A stretch of DNA of 23,844 bases from JACJXF01 sp964349045 (GTDB lineage: Bacteria > Bacteroidota > Bacteroidia > Bacteroidales > GCA-2748055), in the NCBI GenBank assembly GCA_964349045.1, contig CAYGFI010000065.1, positions 1 through 23,844 of the forward strand, in the 5' to 3' direction. Position 1 is the first letter of the stretch. Every line of letters starts with the position of its first letter. The translations under genes were made by a program, and so were the position numbers. Positions 14,353-23,164 of the stretch are shown piece by piece. The notes under the pieces are model-generated. The model searched no databases. It had not been told where the DNA came from and was given only the letters and a program-made list of their open reading frames with translations.

Positions 14353-16824
14353 TCAGGGAAGTTTTATAGAGGTTCCAAGACTTCGGATGGTAAACCTGTT
14401 ATCAGAAGAAACATTAGTATCAGTCTGAAAAATCACCGGCTTGGTCTCTCCCGGCAATAAATCAAAAAAATTATCACTAAAAAAACCTTCTGTTAGAGTA
14501 CTTTCCAGGTAAACATTCTTTAATAAAACAGGAGATTTAAGGAATATCATAGCTTTATTACCGGATTCATTAACCTCAATTTCAGGGCCGACAGGGTTTA
14601 ATAATAAATCGGCCGGGCGCACAAAATAAAAGAGATTTCTGTCCAGCCTTTTATTCTCATTAAAAATTTCTGCTACAAAAACGACCTGATTTTCAAGATT
14701 TGAAATATTGAGTTTTTCCAGGGGAATGGAGAATATCATTTCAGAAACCGATGCAAAGGTTTGATAATCAATTTCTTTATTATAAAGCATATGTCCCTCA
14801 AAATTCATCAATTTTAGTATTACCCTGACTTTTAAAGGATTGGGAATATCAGAAATTACAAAGACCTGGAGATGATTATTTTTTAAAACCAGGGAGATCA
14901 TAACGTCGGTATAAAGATGTTTTAGCTCGTACATCAGAGCTTTCCATCTCCCGTAATAATCGATGGCCGACCAGCTTGCACAGGGCCAACAGTCGTTGAA
15001 TTGCCAGAATAATGACCCCATACAAAGGGGTTTTGCCCTGCGGTAAGCCTCAATTGCAGTTTTAATCGCGTGTGACTGCGCTAATTGCGAGAGATACAGA
15101 AAATTGTTAAAGGTATCAGGTTTTCCAAACAGTTGATTTACATGTCTTTCAACAAGATCGGCGCCTGAATCCCATCCCTGATGCAATTCAAGAACATCAG
15201 AACGGATATCGAGATCCTTTTCTTCGGTAAAGCTTTTAATCGTTTTAAGTTCAGGGTAGGATTTAAATCCAAATTCAGACATAAAACGCCCGACATTTTC
15301 TTCATAAGACGAAATAGGCAAGGGCTCTTTAATGATGTCCCAAAAGTGATAATCACCGGATTGGATTTTCGGAGCTCCCCAATAGGATGCTGATGGTGAC
15401 GATGGATGGTAGGGTCTGCTTGCATCCAGAATCCGAAGGGTTTCGGGTATAATTTCGTAAAAAATCCGTTTATACGAATTAAATGCTTCATCAGCATGTT
15501 CGCCCAGTTGCTCCTTCCAACCCCAATAATGAAATCCTTCAAGCACTTCATTATTTCCGCACCACATGACAAGGGAAGGGTGGTTTCGTAATCTTTTTAT
15601 ATGGTACTCGATTTCTTCCTGAACAGAGGCAAGAAATTCATTATCTGAAGGATACATCATACAAGCGAACATAAAGTCCTGCCATACCATGATCCCTTCC
15701 TGGTTACAAAGATTATAAAACCAGTCGTTTTCGTAAACAGCCCCTCCCCAAACCCTCAGCATATTCATGTTTACCGATACGGCATTATCAATCAATGATT
15801 TATAGTCTTTCTTTTTTATCCGGTGAGGAAAATAGTCCAACGGGATCATATTTGCTCCCTTTGCAAAAACATCCAATCCGTTTACCCTGAAATGAAAACC
15901 TTCATTTTCACCTTTTTTTTCCCTGATAAGCTCAACCTTCCTTATTCCGGTAGTGGTCTGCCGTGTATCGATGATCCCATTGTCACCTTTGATATCGATG
16001 GTGATTTTATAAACATCAGGATTCCCATAGCCCCTGGGGTACCAAAGTTTTGGATTATGTATGCCAAACGGGAGGGTATATTTGTTGATCCCTTGGGTCA
16101 GCCTTAGTTTGCCCGTCGACAAAAGGTCCTTATCGACATAAAGAGCAAAAATGTATTCTCCTGCAGAATGAACCTCAAGTTCCAGGTCGCATAAAAGGCT
16201 TACATAGGAGGGCTTTTGTTCCTGCTGTACGATGAAAAAATCGCGGATTTTAAGTTTGTTAAAGGCAAGTAATTCAACGTTTTTCCATAAACCGCTGGTT
16301 AAGAGGCGGGGAGCCCAGTCCCATCCATAATGGTAAGAAGATTTCCGGCTGAAGGGACTAACTTTGGTTTCACCTTTGTCGTTTGTGGCCGGGAGTTGAT
16401 AGTTAAGCTTGTTATACTTTTCAAGTCCTTTGACAAAAGGAGATGCAAACCTGACATCAAGAGTATTTTCTCCTTCGTGCAGTAGTTGTTTAACCTCTGC
16501 ACTCCAGGGGTGAAACATGTTATTGGCGTGAATAATTACTTGTCCGTTCAGGGAAATCTCCGCATAGGTATCTATCCCGTAAAACCAGATTTCAAGGCGG
16601 TCGTGATCGAGAAGATAGGACGATATATTAAAATAACAATGATATTCCCAATCTTCCTTTTCAATCCACTGCACTTCCTTTTCATTTTTTCCAAAGAAAG
16701 GATCGGGAATCAACTTATTTGCAAGCAGGTCAGTATGAACACATCCTGGGACCATGGCCGGAAGCCATTGCTGATCACCTTTTTTTCTGAATGTCCAGTT
16801 TTCGTGAATTTCCTTAGATACCAT
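14353..16824 (-). CDS. GH2 beta-mannosidase
   Basis: An 823-residue glycoside hydrolase family 2 enzyme that releases beta-mannose from the non-reducing end of mannosides or N-glycan cores. It has the GH2 layout: sugar-binding domain about 1-190 (VPGCVHTDLL, SSYHYGWDWAPRL), immunoglobulin-like domain about 190-300, TIM barrel about 300-620 and C-terminal beta domains. Acid/base is Glu426 in WCGNNE and the nucleophile Glu517 in MSEFGF. RVWGGAVYENDWFYNLCNQE and HPSSPSASYWGAP are typical mannosidase motifs. No signal peptide is visible from MVSKEIHENWTF, so it probably acts in the cytoplasm on imported mannosides. TAATTTTG (16860-16853) fits a -7 box upstream. The nearby lactonase unit is separated by 160 bp. 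Confidence 0.92.
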   Translation of the reverse strand: MVSKEIHENWTFRKKGDQQWLPAMVPGCVHTDLLANKLIPDPFFGKNEKEVQWIEKEDWEYHCYFNISSYLLDHDRLEIWFYGIDTYAEISLNGQVIIHANNMFHPWSAEVKQLLHEGENTLDVRFASPFVKGLEKYNKLNYQLPATNDKGETKVSPFSRKSSYHYGWDWAPRLLTSGLWKNVELLAFNKLKIRDFFIVQQEQKPSYVSLLCDLELEVHSAGEYIFALYVDKDLLSTGKLRLTQGINKYTLPFGIHNPKLWYPRGYGNPDVYKITIDIKGDNGIIDTRQTTTGIRKVELIREKKGENEGFHFRVNGLDVFAKGANMIPLDYFPHRIKKKDYKSLIDNAVSVNMNMLRVWGGAVYENDWFYNLCNQEGIMVWQDFMFACMMYPSDNEFLASVQEEIEYHIKRLRNHPSLVMWCGNNEVLEGFHYWGWKEQLGEHADEAFNSYKRIFYEIIPETLRILDASRPYHPSSPSASYWGAPKIQSGDYHFWDIIKEPLPISSYEENVGRFMSEFGFKSYPELKTIKSFTEEKDLDIRSDVLELHQGWDSGADLVERHVNQLFGKPDTFNNFLYLSQLAQSHAIKTAIEAYRRAKPLCMGSLFWQFNDCWPCASWSAIDYYGRWKALMYELKHLYTDVMISLVLKNNHLQVFVISDIPNPLKVRVILKLMNFEGHMLYNKEIDYQTFASVSEMIFSIPLEKLNISNLENQVVFVAEIFNENKRLDRNLFYFVRPADLLLNPVGPEIEVNESGNKAMIFLKSPVLLKNVYLESTLTEGFFSDNFFDLLPGETKPVIFQTDTNVSSDNRFTIRSLGTSIKLP

Positions 16825-16852
16825 TTCGGATGGTTTTAACTTTATAATAAAT

Positions 16853-16868
16853 CAAAATTACAAAATTA
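16853..16868 (-). promoter_or_regulatory. Possible -7 boxes of beta-mannosidase promoter
   Basis: Two adjacent TAATTTTG sequences (16868-16861 and 16860-16853) match TAnnTTTG on the minus strand, but no TTTG -33 box is found at the right spacing. Confidence 0.3.
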
Positions 16869-16941
16869 AATCAGGTGGTTGTTCATTTTTTAATGGTATG
16901 AAACATGTTTTGGTTTAAGGCAATCAAAAATAATGCGCCAC

Positions 16942-17349
16942 TTACAATCCCATAGCTGCCAACCACATACCATCCGGCCTTACCATTTTCCTCTTTTCCA
17001 GGTCAAATAACGAGCTTGTAAAAACAGCTTTACTGGCAATCTTACCTTTTGAGTTGACCATTTGTTGGTTGAAATAGAAAACCAGTTCATTCTTTCTTTT
17101 GCTGGTAGTGATGATTTTTATTTCTTCACCAGGCAGCAATTCAAGGCTGAAGCGAACGGTGACTTCAATAATAACAGGACCAATTTTATTCTTTTTCACG
17201 GTATCGCGGCCCATTCCGCTTTTTTCAAGAATATCCCATCTGGCTCTCTCGTATAAATCGAGGTAACGGGCATTATTTACATGATTGTAATCATCAAGCA
17301 GGTCGGGCGAAACAGTAAAGACGTATTCGAATTGTTTAGGCTGACACAT
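16942..17349 (-). CDS. Hotdog-fold acyl-CoA thioesterase (4HBT/YbgC-like)
   Basis: A 135-residue hotdog protein, probably hydrolysing acyl-CoA or a related thioester. The motif DYNHVNNARYLDLYERAR (20-37) carries the family catalytic Asp20 and His23, and the length is normal for one hotdog domain. KIGPVIIEVTVRFSLELLPG and SKAVFTSSLFDL are the expected later strands. It follows a small lipoprotein gene after 12 bp and shares its promoter. Substrate unknown. Confidence 0.85.
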   Translation of the reverse strand: MCQPKQFEYVFTVSPDLLDDYNHVNNARYLDLYERARWDILEKSGMGRDTVKKNKIGPVIIEVTVRFSLELLPGEEIKIITTSKRKNELVFYFNQQMVNSKGKIASKAVFTSSLFDLEKRKMVRPDGMWLAAMGL

Positions 17350-17361
17350 CCTCGAATTATT

Positions 17362-17910
17362 TTATTTTTTCAGTTTTTGAGTGGGTTTCAGTAAACCTGT
17401 TTTAATTATCCGGTTCAATTCCTCTAAAGTGGGATTAATATAAAAAGTTTCCTCAGCATCACCTTTGTGTTTCACCTCAGTTATTGCTTTTAGTTGCTCA
17501 AGTTGATCTTCACCGGTAAAAATATCATACAAAACAAGAGTCTTCTTTTTTCCCGGGTCTGCAATATATACAGTCCACAGACTATCTTCATCATTACGGA
17601 GATTCAGAAAATAATAGGATTTATATTTCCGTAAAACAGATTTTTCACTAAGCAGGATTTTTACGTTTTCATCATTAAGATGAATGGTAAATCCATCGTG
17701 GAAGATTGTTACAACAGTATCTCCATTTTCCACATCAATATACAGTCCAACCAGTTTTTTCGGAAATTCAGCCAGATTTTTCTGCCCCACGGGCTGTGGG
17801 TTTTCAAAACAGATACTGGTACAGGATGACATGAAAATCAGACCGGAAAATAAGATAAACATGGTTCTGAACGGATATTTAAGTTCCGCAATACCTGTTA
17901 ATATTTTCAT
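17362..17910 (-). CDS. Small lipoprotein of unknown function
   Basis: A 182-residue protein I do not recognise. The N-terminus contains MFILFSGLIFMSSC with Cys30 in a lipobox-like position, so it is probably membrane-anchored. If translation starts at Met17 (17862) the signal is of more usual length; the upstream ATG at 17910 has AGGA just before it and a promoter at a sensible distance, so I keep it. The rest is mixed alpha/beta with charged strands (GLYIDVENGDTVVTIFHDG, SLWTVYIADPGKKKTLVLYD) and a C-terminal helix (INPTLEELNRIIKTGLL). First gene of a two-gene unit with the thioesterase. Confidence 0.75.
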   Translation of the reverse strand: MKILTGIAELKYPFRTMFILFSGLIFMSSCTSICFENPQPVGQKNLAEFPKKLVGLYIDVENGDTVVTIFHDGFTIHLNDENVKILLSEKSVLRKYKSYYFLNLRNDEDSLWTVYIADPGKKKTLVLYDIFTGEDQLEQLKAITEVKHKGDAEETFYINPTLEELNRIIKTGLLKPTQKLKK

Positions 17911-17951
17911 TTCCTGGGATTTAAGATTGAAAATGAGTTTATATCGAATAT

Positions 17952-17982
17952 CAAATTTAGGCTTTCAAAAGGAATGTTCAAA
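17952..17982 (-). promoter_or_regulatory. Promoter of lipoprotein-thioesterase operon
   Basis: TTTG (17982-17979), exactly 19 bp, then TAAATTTG (17959-17952): a full match to the Bacteroidetes TTTG-N19-TAnnTTTG promoter. Start predicted near 17946, some 35 nt before the ATG at 17910. Confidence 0.7.
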
Positions 17983-18084
17983 GAAAAAAAATAACCAAAG
18001 AACTATAAATAACCTGTGACAACGCAGGAGTCCTATTTTTGTAAGTTCAGATTCAGGCTTTTTGAGACTATTGCGGACTATGTA

Positions 18085-18114
18085 TTTAATTCTCATAGAT
18101 TATCATTAGATTTG
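18085..18114 (+). promoter_or_regulatory. Possible GH97 promoter
   Basis: TAGATTTG (18107-18114) matches TAnnTTTG; TTTA (18085-18088) lies 18 bp upstream in place of TTTG. Start would be near 18120, 35 nt before the ATG. A second box, TATTTTTG at 18034-18041, lacks a -33 partner. Confidence 0.4.
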
Positions 18115-18154
18115 AATCCTGAGCCAATATCCAAACCTGATAATATCGAATTAT

Positions 18155-20140
18155 ATGAATTCGGATTTAAGAAAAGGGGGATTTATTATTTTTGTGCTTT
18201 TTGGTCTGTTATGGCATGGTACCCATGCGGAGGACTATGTTGTGAGTTCGCCCGATCATCTTGTCAGCGTTACTGTTTTAATAGACAGTTCTCTTTCTTA
18301 TTCTGTGAAATATCAGGACAAATACCTGATTCTCCCATCGGAAATATCCATGATAATTAAAGCGGGTAAAGGATCTGGTGCAATACCATTGGTATTAGAT
18401 GCATCCATAGCATCGGTAAATAATCTGATTTATCCCGTGATTAAAGAAAAGCAGGCAGAAATACCGGACGTTTATAATGAGTTGATAGTAAAATTTGATA
18501 ATCAGACTGAATTGCATTTTCGGGTTTACAACGATGGCGTGGCATATCGCTTTGCTTCAAAATCCCCGGGAATAATAACTGTAATAAACGAGGAGGCCAA
18601 CTTCCATTTCCCGCCCTCGACCCATGCATATTACCCCCGGGTTTTAAAACGCCCGGATGCAGATATTTTCCACACTTCATTTGAAGAGCCATACAGCCGG
18701 AATCTGTTGGATTCCATAAGTAATGATATACTGGCTTTCACACCGGTATTGCTTGAACTGCCGGGGCTTCCGAAAGTTTTAATTACCGAGTCGGATGTTT
18801 ACGATTACCCGGGAATGTTTTTAACCGGTACAGACAGCAGTGCATTAAAAGGCAGATTTGCGCCATATCCCCTGAAAGAAATTATTTCAGGTGGAGAATT
18901 TAAACAGAAACAAGTTGTCGAACGTGATTCATTTATCGCGAAAACCAACGGAACCAGGACCTTTCCATGGAGGGTAATTGTGATTGCCCCGGAAGATAAA
19001 GATTTGTTGATAAATGATTTGGTTTTCAGACTGGCTCCTGATCCCGATTTCACGGTTTACGATTGGATAAAGCCGGGTATTAGCACTGAAGAATGGATTA
19101 CCGGGCTGAACCTGTATGGGGTTAATTTCGAAGCAGGATTGAACACGGCAACTTATAAATATTATATAGATTTTGCTGCTCGTTTTGGCTTCGAATACGT
19201 GATGCTCGATGCCGGCTGGTCTGATGTAAATGATTTATTTAAAATTACCCCCGGGATGGATATGGAGGAAATAACCGGCTATGCAATGCAAAAGGGGATA
19301 GGAATAATATTATGGACCCAGGCCCTTACCATTGAACGACAAATGCAGCCGGCGTTTCAGCAGTTTAAAAACTGGGGTGTAAAAATAATCATGACCGATT
19401 TTATTGACCGCGATGACCAGCAGGCGATAAATTTTATGCATTGGTTTGCCGGCGAATGCGCCAGAAACAATTTTATGTGCATGATTCATGGCGCTCCAAA
19501 ACCGGCAGGTTTTTCGCGTACTTACCCGAATATGCTTACCCGTGAAGGCGTTTTGGGATCGGAGTATAACATCTGGTCTGATAAAGCAAATCCTGAACAT
19601 GATCTTTTGCTGCCATTTATCCGAATGGCCTCGGGACCTATGGATTACGAACCGGGAATATTACAGCATGCAACAAAAGAACAAACCTCTAAATTGGGAT
19701 TTGAAAAAGTTATTGCCCAGGGTACCCGTATGCATCAGATTGCCATGTTTGTAATTTACGAGAGCCCGCTCCAGCTTTTTTCCGGCAATTTGTCTGATGC
19801 TTACAGGGAGCCTGAATTAATGCATTTCCTGGGCAAAATTCCCACTGTGTGGGATGAAACAAGAATATTGGACGCCCAACTCGGTAAACACATTCTTGAG
19901 GCCCGCCGGAAAGGCGATGTTTGGTATCTTGCCGCGATAAATAACTGGGAACCATGCACCTTTAACGTACCGCTTTATTTTTTAAGAGACGGGGTTTTCC
20001 TTGTCGAAACAGCCTCTGATGGAATTAACGCTGCCAGAAATCCACAGGATTACAGACTGGAGCAATCAGAAGTCACCAGAAATGACACTATAACTATAAA
20101 ACTTGCACCCGGCGGGGGGTTTGTTGCAAGGATTTTTTAG
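18155..20140 (+). CDS. GH97 glycoside hydrolase, retaining alpha-galactosidase-like branch
   Basis: A 661-residue secreted enzyme of GH97, a calcium-dependent family of alpha-glucosidases and alpha-galactosidases. Signal peptide residues 1-25 (ending GTHA). The N-terminal beta-sandwich spans about 27-300 (HFRVYNDGVAYRF), the barrel about 300-570 with DWIKPGISTEEW (303-314) and MLDAGWSDVND, and a C-terminal sheet follows to the stop. IIMTDFIDRDDQ holds Asp415 and TREGVLGSEYNIW holds Glu470. As I recall, nucleophile and acid/base of the retaining BtGH97b are also Asp415 and Glu470, while the inverting SusB branch uses glutamates; this points to the retaining alpha-galactosidase type. It stands without a SusCD pair and ends 3 bp from the convergent rhaA stop. 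Confidence 0.92.
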   Translation: MNSDLRKGGFIIFVLFGLLWHGTHAEDYVVSSPDHLVSVTVLIDSSLSYSVKYQDKYLILPSEISMIIKAGKGSGAIPLVLDASIASVNNLIYPVIKEKQAEIPDVYNELIVKFDNQTELHFRVYNDGVAYRFASKSPGIITVINEEANFHFPPSTHAYYPRVLKRPDADIFHTSFEEPYSRNLLDSISNDILAFTPVLLELPGLPKVLITESDVYDYPGMFLTGTDSSALKGRFAPYPLKEIISGGEFKQKQVVERDSFIAKTNGTRTFPWRVIVIAPEDKDLLINDLVFRLAPDPDFTVYDWIKPGISTEEWITGLNLYGVNFEAGLNTATYKYYIDFAARFGFEYVMLDAGWSDVNDLFKITPGMDMEEITGYAMQKGIGIILWTQALTIERQMQPAFQQFKNWGVKIIMTDFIDRDDQQAINFMHWFAGECARNNFMCMIHGAPKPAGFSRTYPNMLTREGVLGSEYNIWSDKANPEHDLLLPFIRMASGPMDYEPGILQHATKEQTSKLGFEKVIAQGTRMHQIAMFVIYESPLQLFSGNLSDAYREPELMHFLGKIPTVWDETRILDAQLGKHILEARRKGDVWYLAAINNWEPCTFNVPLYFLRDGVFLVETASDGINAARNPQDYRLEQSEVTRNDTITIKLAPGGGFVARIF

Positions 20141-20143
20141 TTT

Positions 20144-21412
20144 TTATATTCTTTTAGATAAGACTTCCTTTTCATATTGTTGGATTTCTGCAATAAAATC
20201 AGTACCCACAGGCACATTGTTTTGCAGGCAATAATAGTCCCAGACTGCTCCAAATGGCATAGATTTAGCTTCTTCCAGTAATGCTAACCGTTCAAAATAT
20301 TGTCCGTTTTCATCATATTCCCTGAGTTTGACAGTAGGATTTAAAAGCGCCAGTAAAATAGCTTTCTGGGTTGCCCTGGTACCTGTTACATAAGCTCCAA
20401 TTCTGTTCACGCTGCCATCAAAGAAATCAAGCCCGATATTTACTTTGTCCAATTTATCAGCCCACACAATTTCTTCGAATAAAGCCTTTACTTCATCCGT
20501 AAGGGTTACAATGTGATCACTATCCCATCGAATCGGGCGGGTAACATGGAACATCAATTCAGGTATAAACTGGAATACTGCCGATACTTTGTCTGATACT
20601 TGTTCAGTTGGGTGGAAGTGTCCGATATCAAGACAAAGCATCATTTTATTTTCAACCGCGTATGAAAGGTAAAACTCATGTGATCCAACGGTAAAAGATT
20701 CCATGCCAATACCAAATAATTTTGCTTCAACAGAATCGACCATGAATTTCGGGTCTTTTTTTTCTGAAAGTATCTTGTCAAGTGATTCTTTCAATAAAGC
20801 ACGGCGCTTAAACCTGTTAATTGTCGTGTCTTTTGATCCGTCGGGTATCCATATATTATGAATACTTCTGCTCCCAAGTTCTTTACCGAAATATTCTGAA
20901 ATATTCCGACATCTTTTCACGTGATCAATCCAAAAATCTCTTATTACAGGGTCGAAATCAGAAAGGGTATATCCTGATTCTGATTTGGGATGGGAAAAAA
21001 GAGTGGAATTGAAGTCCAATCCTATCTTTTGTTTTTTAGCCCAATCAACCCAACTGGTAAAATGCTTCGGTTCAATTTCATTCCTGTCCACTTTTCCTGA
21101 ACGGAAATCTCCATATATGGCATGAATATTCAACCTTTGTTTTCCCGGTAATAATGACATGACTTTTTCATAATCCTGCCATGCCTGCTCAAGCGTTAGC
21201 GCTTTACCGGGATAATTCCCCGTAGATTGTATCCCACCGGAAAGACCTGCATCCGGATTTTCAAATCCTGTTACATCGTCTGCCTGCCAGCAATGCATAC
21301 TGATGTTCACTGAGTCTGATTGTTTTATAACATCATCAGTATTAACCCCTATTTGGGTATACCTTTCTTTTGCCAGCTCGTAAGACTTTTCAACCGATTT
21401 TTTATAGTCCAT
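20144..21412 (-). CDS. rhaA: L-rhamnose isomerase
   Basis: A 422-residue cytoplasmic enzyme converting L-rhamnose to L-rhamnulose (EC 5.3.1.14). Metal ligands known from the E. coli enzyme are present at a constant offset of five: Glu229 (VDSVEAKLFG), Asp262 and His265 (CLDIGHFHP), His289 (MFHV), Asp297 and Asp299 (RWDSDH) and Asp329 (IGLDFFDGS); the E. coli numbers are from memory. Other hallmarks are SMHCWQADDVTGFE, LNIHAIYGDF and SIHNIWIPDGSKD. Length is full. It diverges from rhaT across 423 bp and converges on the GH97 gene. The kinase (rhaB) and aldolase (rhaD) needed next are not in this window. Confidence 0.97.
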   Translation of the reverse strand: MDYKKSVEKSYELAKERYTQIGVNTDDVIKQSDSVNISMHCWQADDVTGFENPDAGLSGGIQSTGNYPGKALTLEQAWQDYEKVMSLLPGKQRLNIHAIYGDFRSGKVDRNEIEPKHFTSWVDWAKKQKIGLDFNSTLFSHPKSESGYTLSDFDPVIRDFWIDHVKRCRNISEYFGKELGSRSIHNIWIPDGSKDTTINRFKRRALLKESLDKILSEKKDPKFMVDSVEAKLFGIGMESFTVGSHEFYLSYAVENKMMLCLDIGHFHPTEQVSDKVSAVFQFIPELMFHVTRPIRWDSDHIVTLTDEVKALFEEIVWADKLDKVNIGLDFFDGSVNRIGAYVTGTRATQKAILLALLNPTVKLREYDENGQYFERLALLEEAKSMPFGAVWDYYCLQNNVPVGTDFIAEIQQYEKEVLSKRI

Positions 21413-21835
21413 GATAAGTATTTTAATATTTGAGTGTAATCATTTTTTTATGTCTGTTCCTTATAATAAGGGAAAAACGCCATGCAATATAGGGTCTGAA
21501 TAACAGTATTAAAATGCAGAAAATGGCCATTTACTTATACAAAATGACACTTTAATTACTCTGTTTGTAATCAGTTATACAGGGGTCTAAAAATAGTTTA
21601 ATTATTCAGTTAAAAGAAGCGATTAAAAATAAAATAATTTATTGCCTCCTCAACCGTTTTTGAACTTTTTTTATACATTTACACTTTTGTCCGACAATTA
21701 ATCATTTCGCGGACTGCACAGCTCAGTAGGGTTTTGTTAATTCGATTGTATTCTTTTGCAATTGCTAAAAATTTGCATAAGCATATTATTGCGTAAAAAT
21801 TTAGTTGTATTTCTATTTATTTAAATAAAATTTTT
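21413..21835. other. rhaA-rhaT divergent intergenic region
   Basis: This AT-rich 423-bp region holds no gene. Visible elements are the palindrome GCAATTGC (21758-21765), a GTCCG/CGGAC inverted repeat (21689-21693 and 21710-21714), and two related GGGTCT stretches (around 21492 and 21583). No clear promoter was found for rhaA. A rhamnose-responsive regulator would be expected to bind here, but none is encoded nearby. Confidence 0.5.
21762..21791 (+). promoter_or_regulatory. Possible rhaT promoter
   Basis: TTG (21762-21764), 19 bp, then TATTATTG (21784-21791), one base off TAnnTTTG. The TTG overlaps the GCAATTGC palindrome. Start would be near 21797, about 40 nt before the ATG. Confidence 0.3.
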
Positions 21836-22891
21836 ATGAATGTAATTTTAGGGATTATTTACCATTCTCTTGGTGGAATTGCATCCGGGAGCTTTTACAT
21901 GCCTTTCAACAAAGTAAAAGGGTGGGCCTGGGAAACTTATTGGATTGTTGGTGGACTTTTTTCCTGGTTAATTGTCCCTCCAATAGCTGCTTACCTCACG
22001 GTTCCAGGTTTTGCTGATATAATTGCTGCAAGTTCAATCCAGATTCTTTCATTCACCTTCCTTATGGGATTACTTTGGGGAATAGGTGGTCTTACCTATG
22101 GATTAGGTGTCCGGTATCTCGGAATGTCACTGGGTAATTCTGTGGTGTTGGGTTTTTGTGCAGCATTTGGAGCTATTGTTCCATCAATCTATTATACAAT
22201 AAACCCGACTGTTGGAAAAATTTCATTTACCGACATGTTGGCTACTCCCGGGGGTCGTTTGGTACTGATTGGCGTTTTGGTTTGTCTGGTGGGTATCGCG
22301 ATTTCAGGAAAAGCAGGAATGATGAAAGAAAATGAACTTTCGGAAGATCAGCAAAAAGCAAGTGTTGCCGAGTTCAGTCTTGTAAAAGGACTGATTATTG
22401 CTGTAATATCAGGCATCCTGAGTTCATTTTTTAATTTTGGTATCGAAGCCGGAAAACCAATGGCCGAAGCCGCTGTTACTGCCGGGTTTAATCCTCTTTT
22501 TCAGAACAATGTCACTTTTGTAGTAGTGCTTTGGGGTGGATTGACGACCAATTTAATCTGGACAACAATCCTTAGCCTGAAAAATAGAACTTATGGTGAT
22601 TTCATTAACCGATCAACCCCGATATTCAAAAATTTGATGTTTTCTGCAATGGCCGGAACCATATGGTTTACGCAGTTTTTCTTTTACGGGATGGGCGAAA
22701 GCATACTTGGAAATGGTGCAAGTTCATGGATTCTGCATATGTCCACTATCATTCTCACTGCCAACATGTGGGGCATTTACCGTAAGGAATGGACCGGGGT
22801 TGCCTCAAAAACCAAATGGACAATCACTGCAGGTATTGCCATCATACTTTTTGCAGTAGGTCTGGTTGGGATTGGGAATTCAATGTTTTAA
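21836..22891 (+). CDS. rhaT: L-rhamnose/H+ symporter
   Basis: A 351-residue inner-membrane protein of the RhaT family in the drug/metabolite transporter superfamily, importing L-rhamnose with a proton. About ten hydrophobic segments are visible from residue 3 to 349, with a hydrophilic loop around 160-182 (MKENELSEDQQKASVAEF). Family motifs include GGIASGSFYMPFNKVKGWAW near the N-terminus, GLLWGIGGLTYGLGVRYLGM, GILSSFFNFGIEAGKPMAE and WFTQFFFYGMGES. Divergent from rhaA, which confirms the rhamnose role. Its stop overlaps the convergent 91-residue gene by 2-4 bp. Confidence 0.96.
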   Translation: MNVILGIIYHSLGGIASGSFYMPFNKVKGWAWETYWIVGGLFSWLIVPPIAAYLTVPGFADIIAASSIQILSFTFLMGLLWGIGGLTYGLGVRYLGMSLGNSVVLGFCAAFGAIVPSIYYTINPTVGKISFTDMLATPGGRLVLIGVLVCLVGIAISGKAGMMKENELSEDQQKASVAEFSLVKGLIIAVISGILSSFFNFGIEAGKPMAEAAVTAGFNPLFQNNVTFVVVLWGGLTTNLIWTTILSLKNRTYGDFINRSTPIFKNLMFSAMAGTIWFTQFFFYGMGESILGNGASSWILHMSTIILTANMWGIYRKEWTGVASKTKWTITAGIAIILFAVGLVGIGNSMF

Positions 22892-23163
22892 TCAACATCT
22901 GAATATTTTGCGTAATAATTGTTCAGAGTTTGTATTATCAAATCAAATTCTTCTTTGGTAAAATTATTCTCATAATACCTCTTAAATAACGCAAGCTTTA
23001 ATTCAATTTCCGAAATTTCAGGATTTGTTTTTCTAATATTGCTAATTACTACTTCTCTTCCAAAATTAATCGTTTCCGCTCCAATGTTAAACCTCTCTTT
23101 CATTGTTTTATGAAAAAATAGTTCACGCTGAATCTTTTGCATTTCAATGGTTGTATCTGTCAT
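22888..23163 (-). CDS. 91-aa helical protein paired with nucleotidyltransferase
   Basis: A small cytoplasmic protein I cannot name. It is mostly helical by composition, without signal peptide or membrane segment. Motifs are EMQKIQRELFFHKTMKERF near the start, IGAETINFGREVV, and a C-terminal part with FKRYYENNFTKEEFDL. I recall similar small proteins next to nucleotidyltransferase genes in other bacteria. It begins 1 bp after the stop of the nucleotidyltransferase gene, so the two are made from one mRNA and probably work together. It could be an antitoxin, an enzyme target or a regulator. Its 3' end overlaps the rhaT stop. Confidence 0.75.
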   Translation of the reverse strand: MTDTTIEMQKIQRELFFHKTMKERFNIGAETINFGREVVISNIRKTNPEISEIELKLALFKRYYENNFTKEEFDLIIQTLNNYYAKYSDVD

Positions 23164-23164
23164 A

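Noticed and set aside
14353..16824. Other long open frames opposite or within the GH2 gene
   Set aside because: They are shadows of the beta-mannosidase frame, without family motifs.
20915..20930. CACGTG within rhaA as a fourth LacI operator
   Set aside because: It is inside coding sequence and lacks the TTTCT/AGAAA arms.
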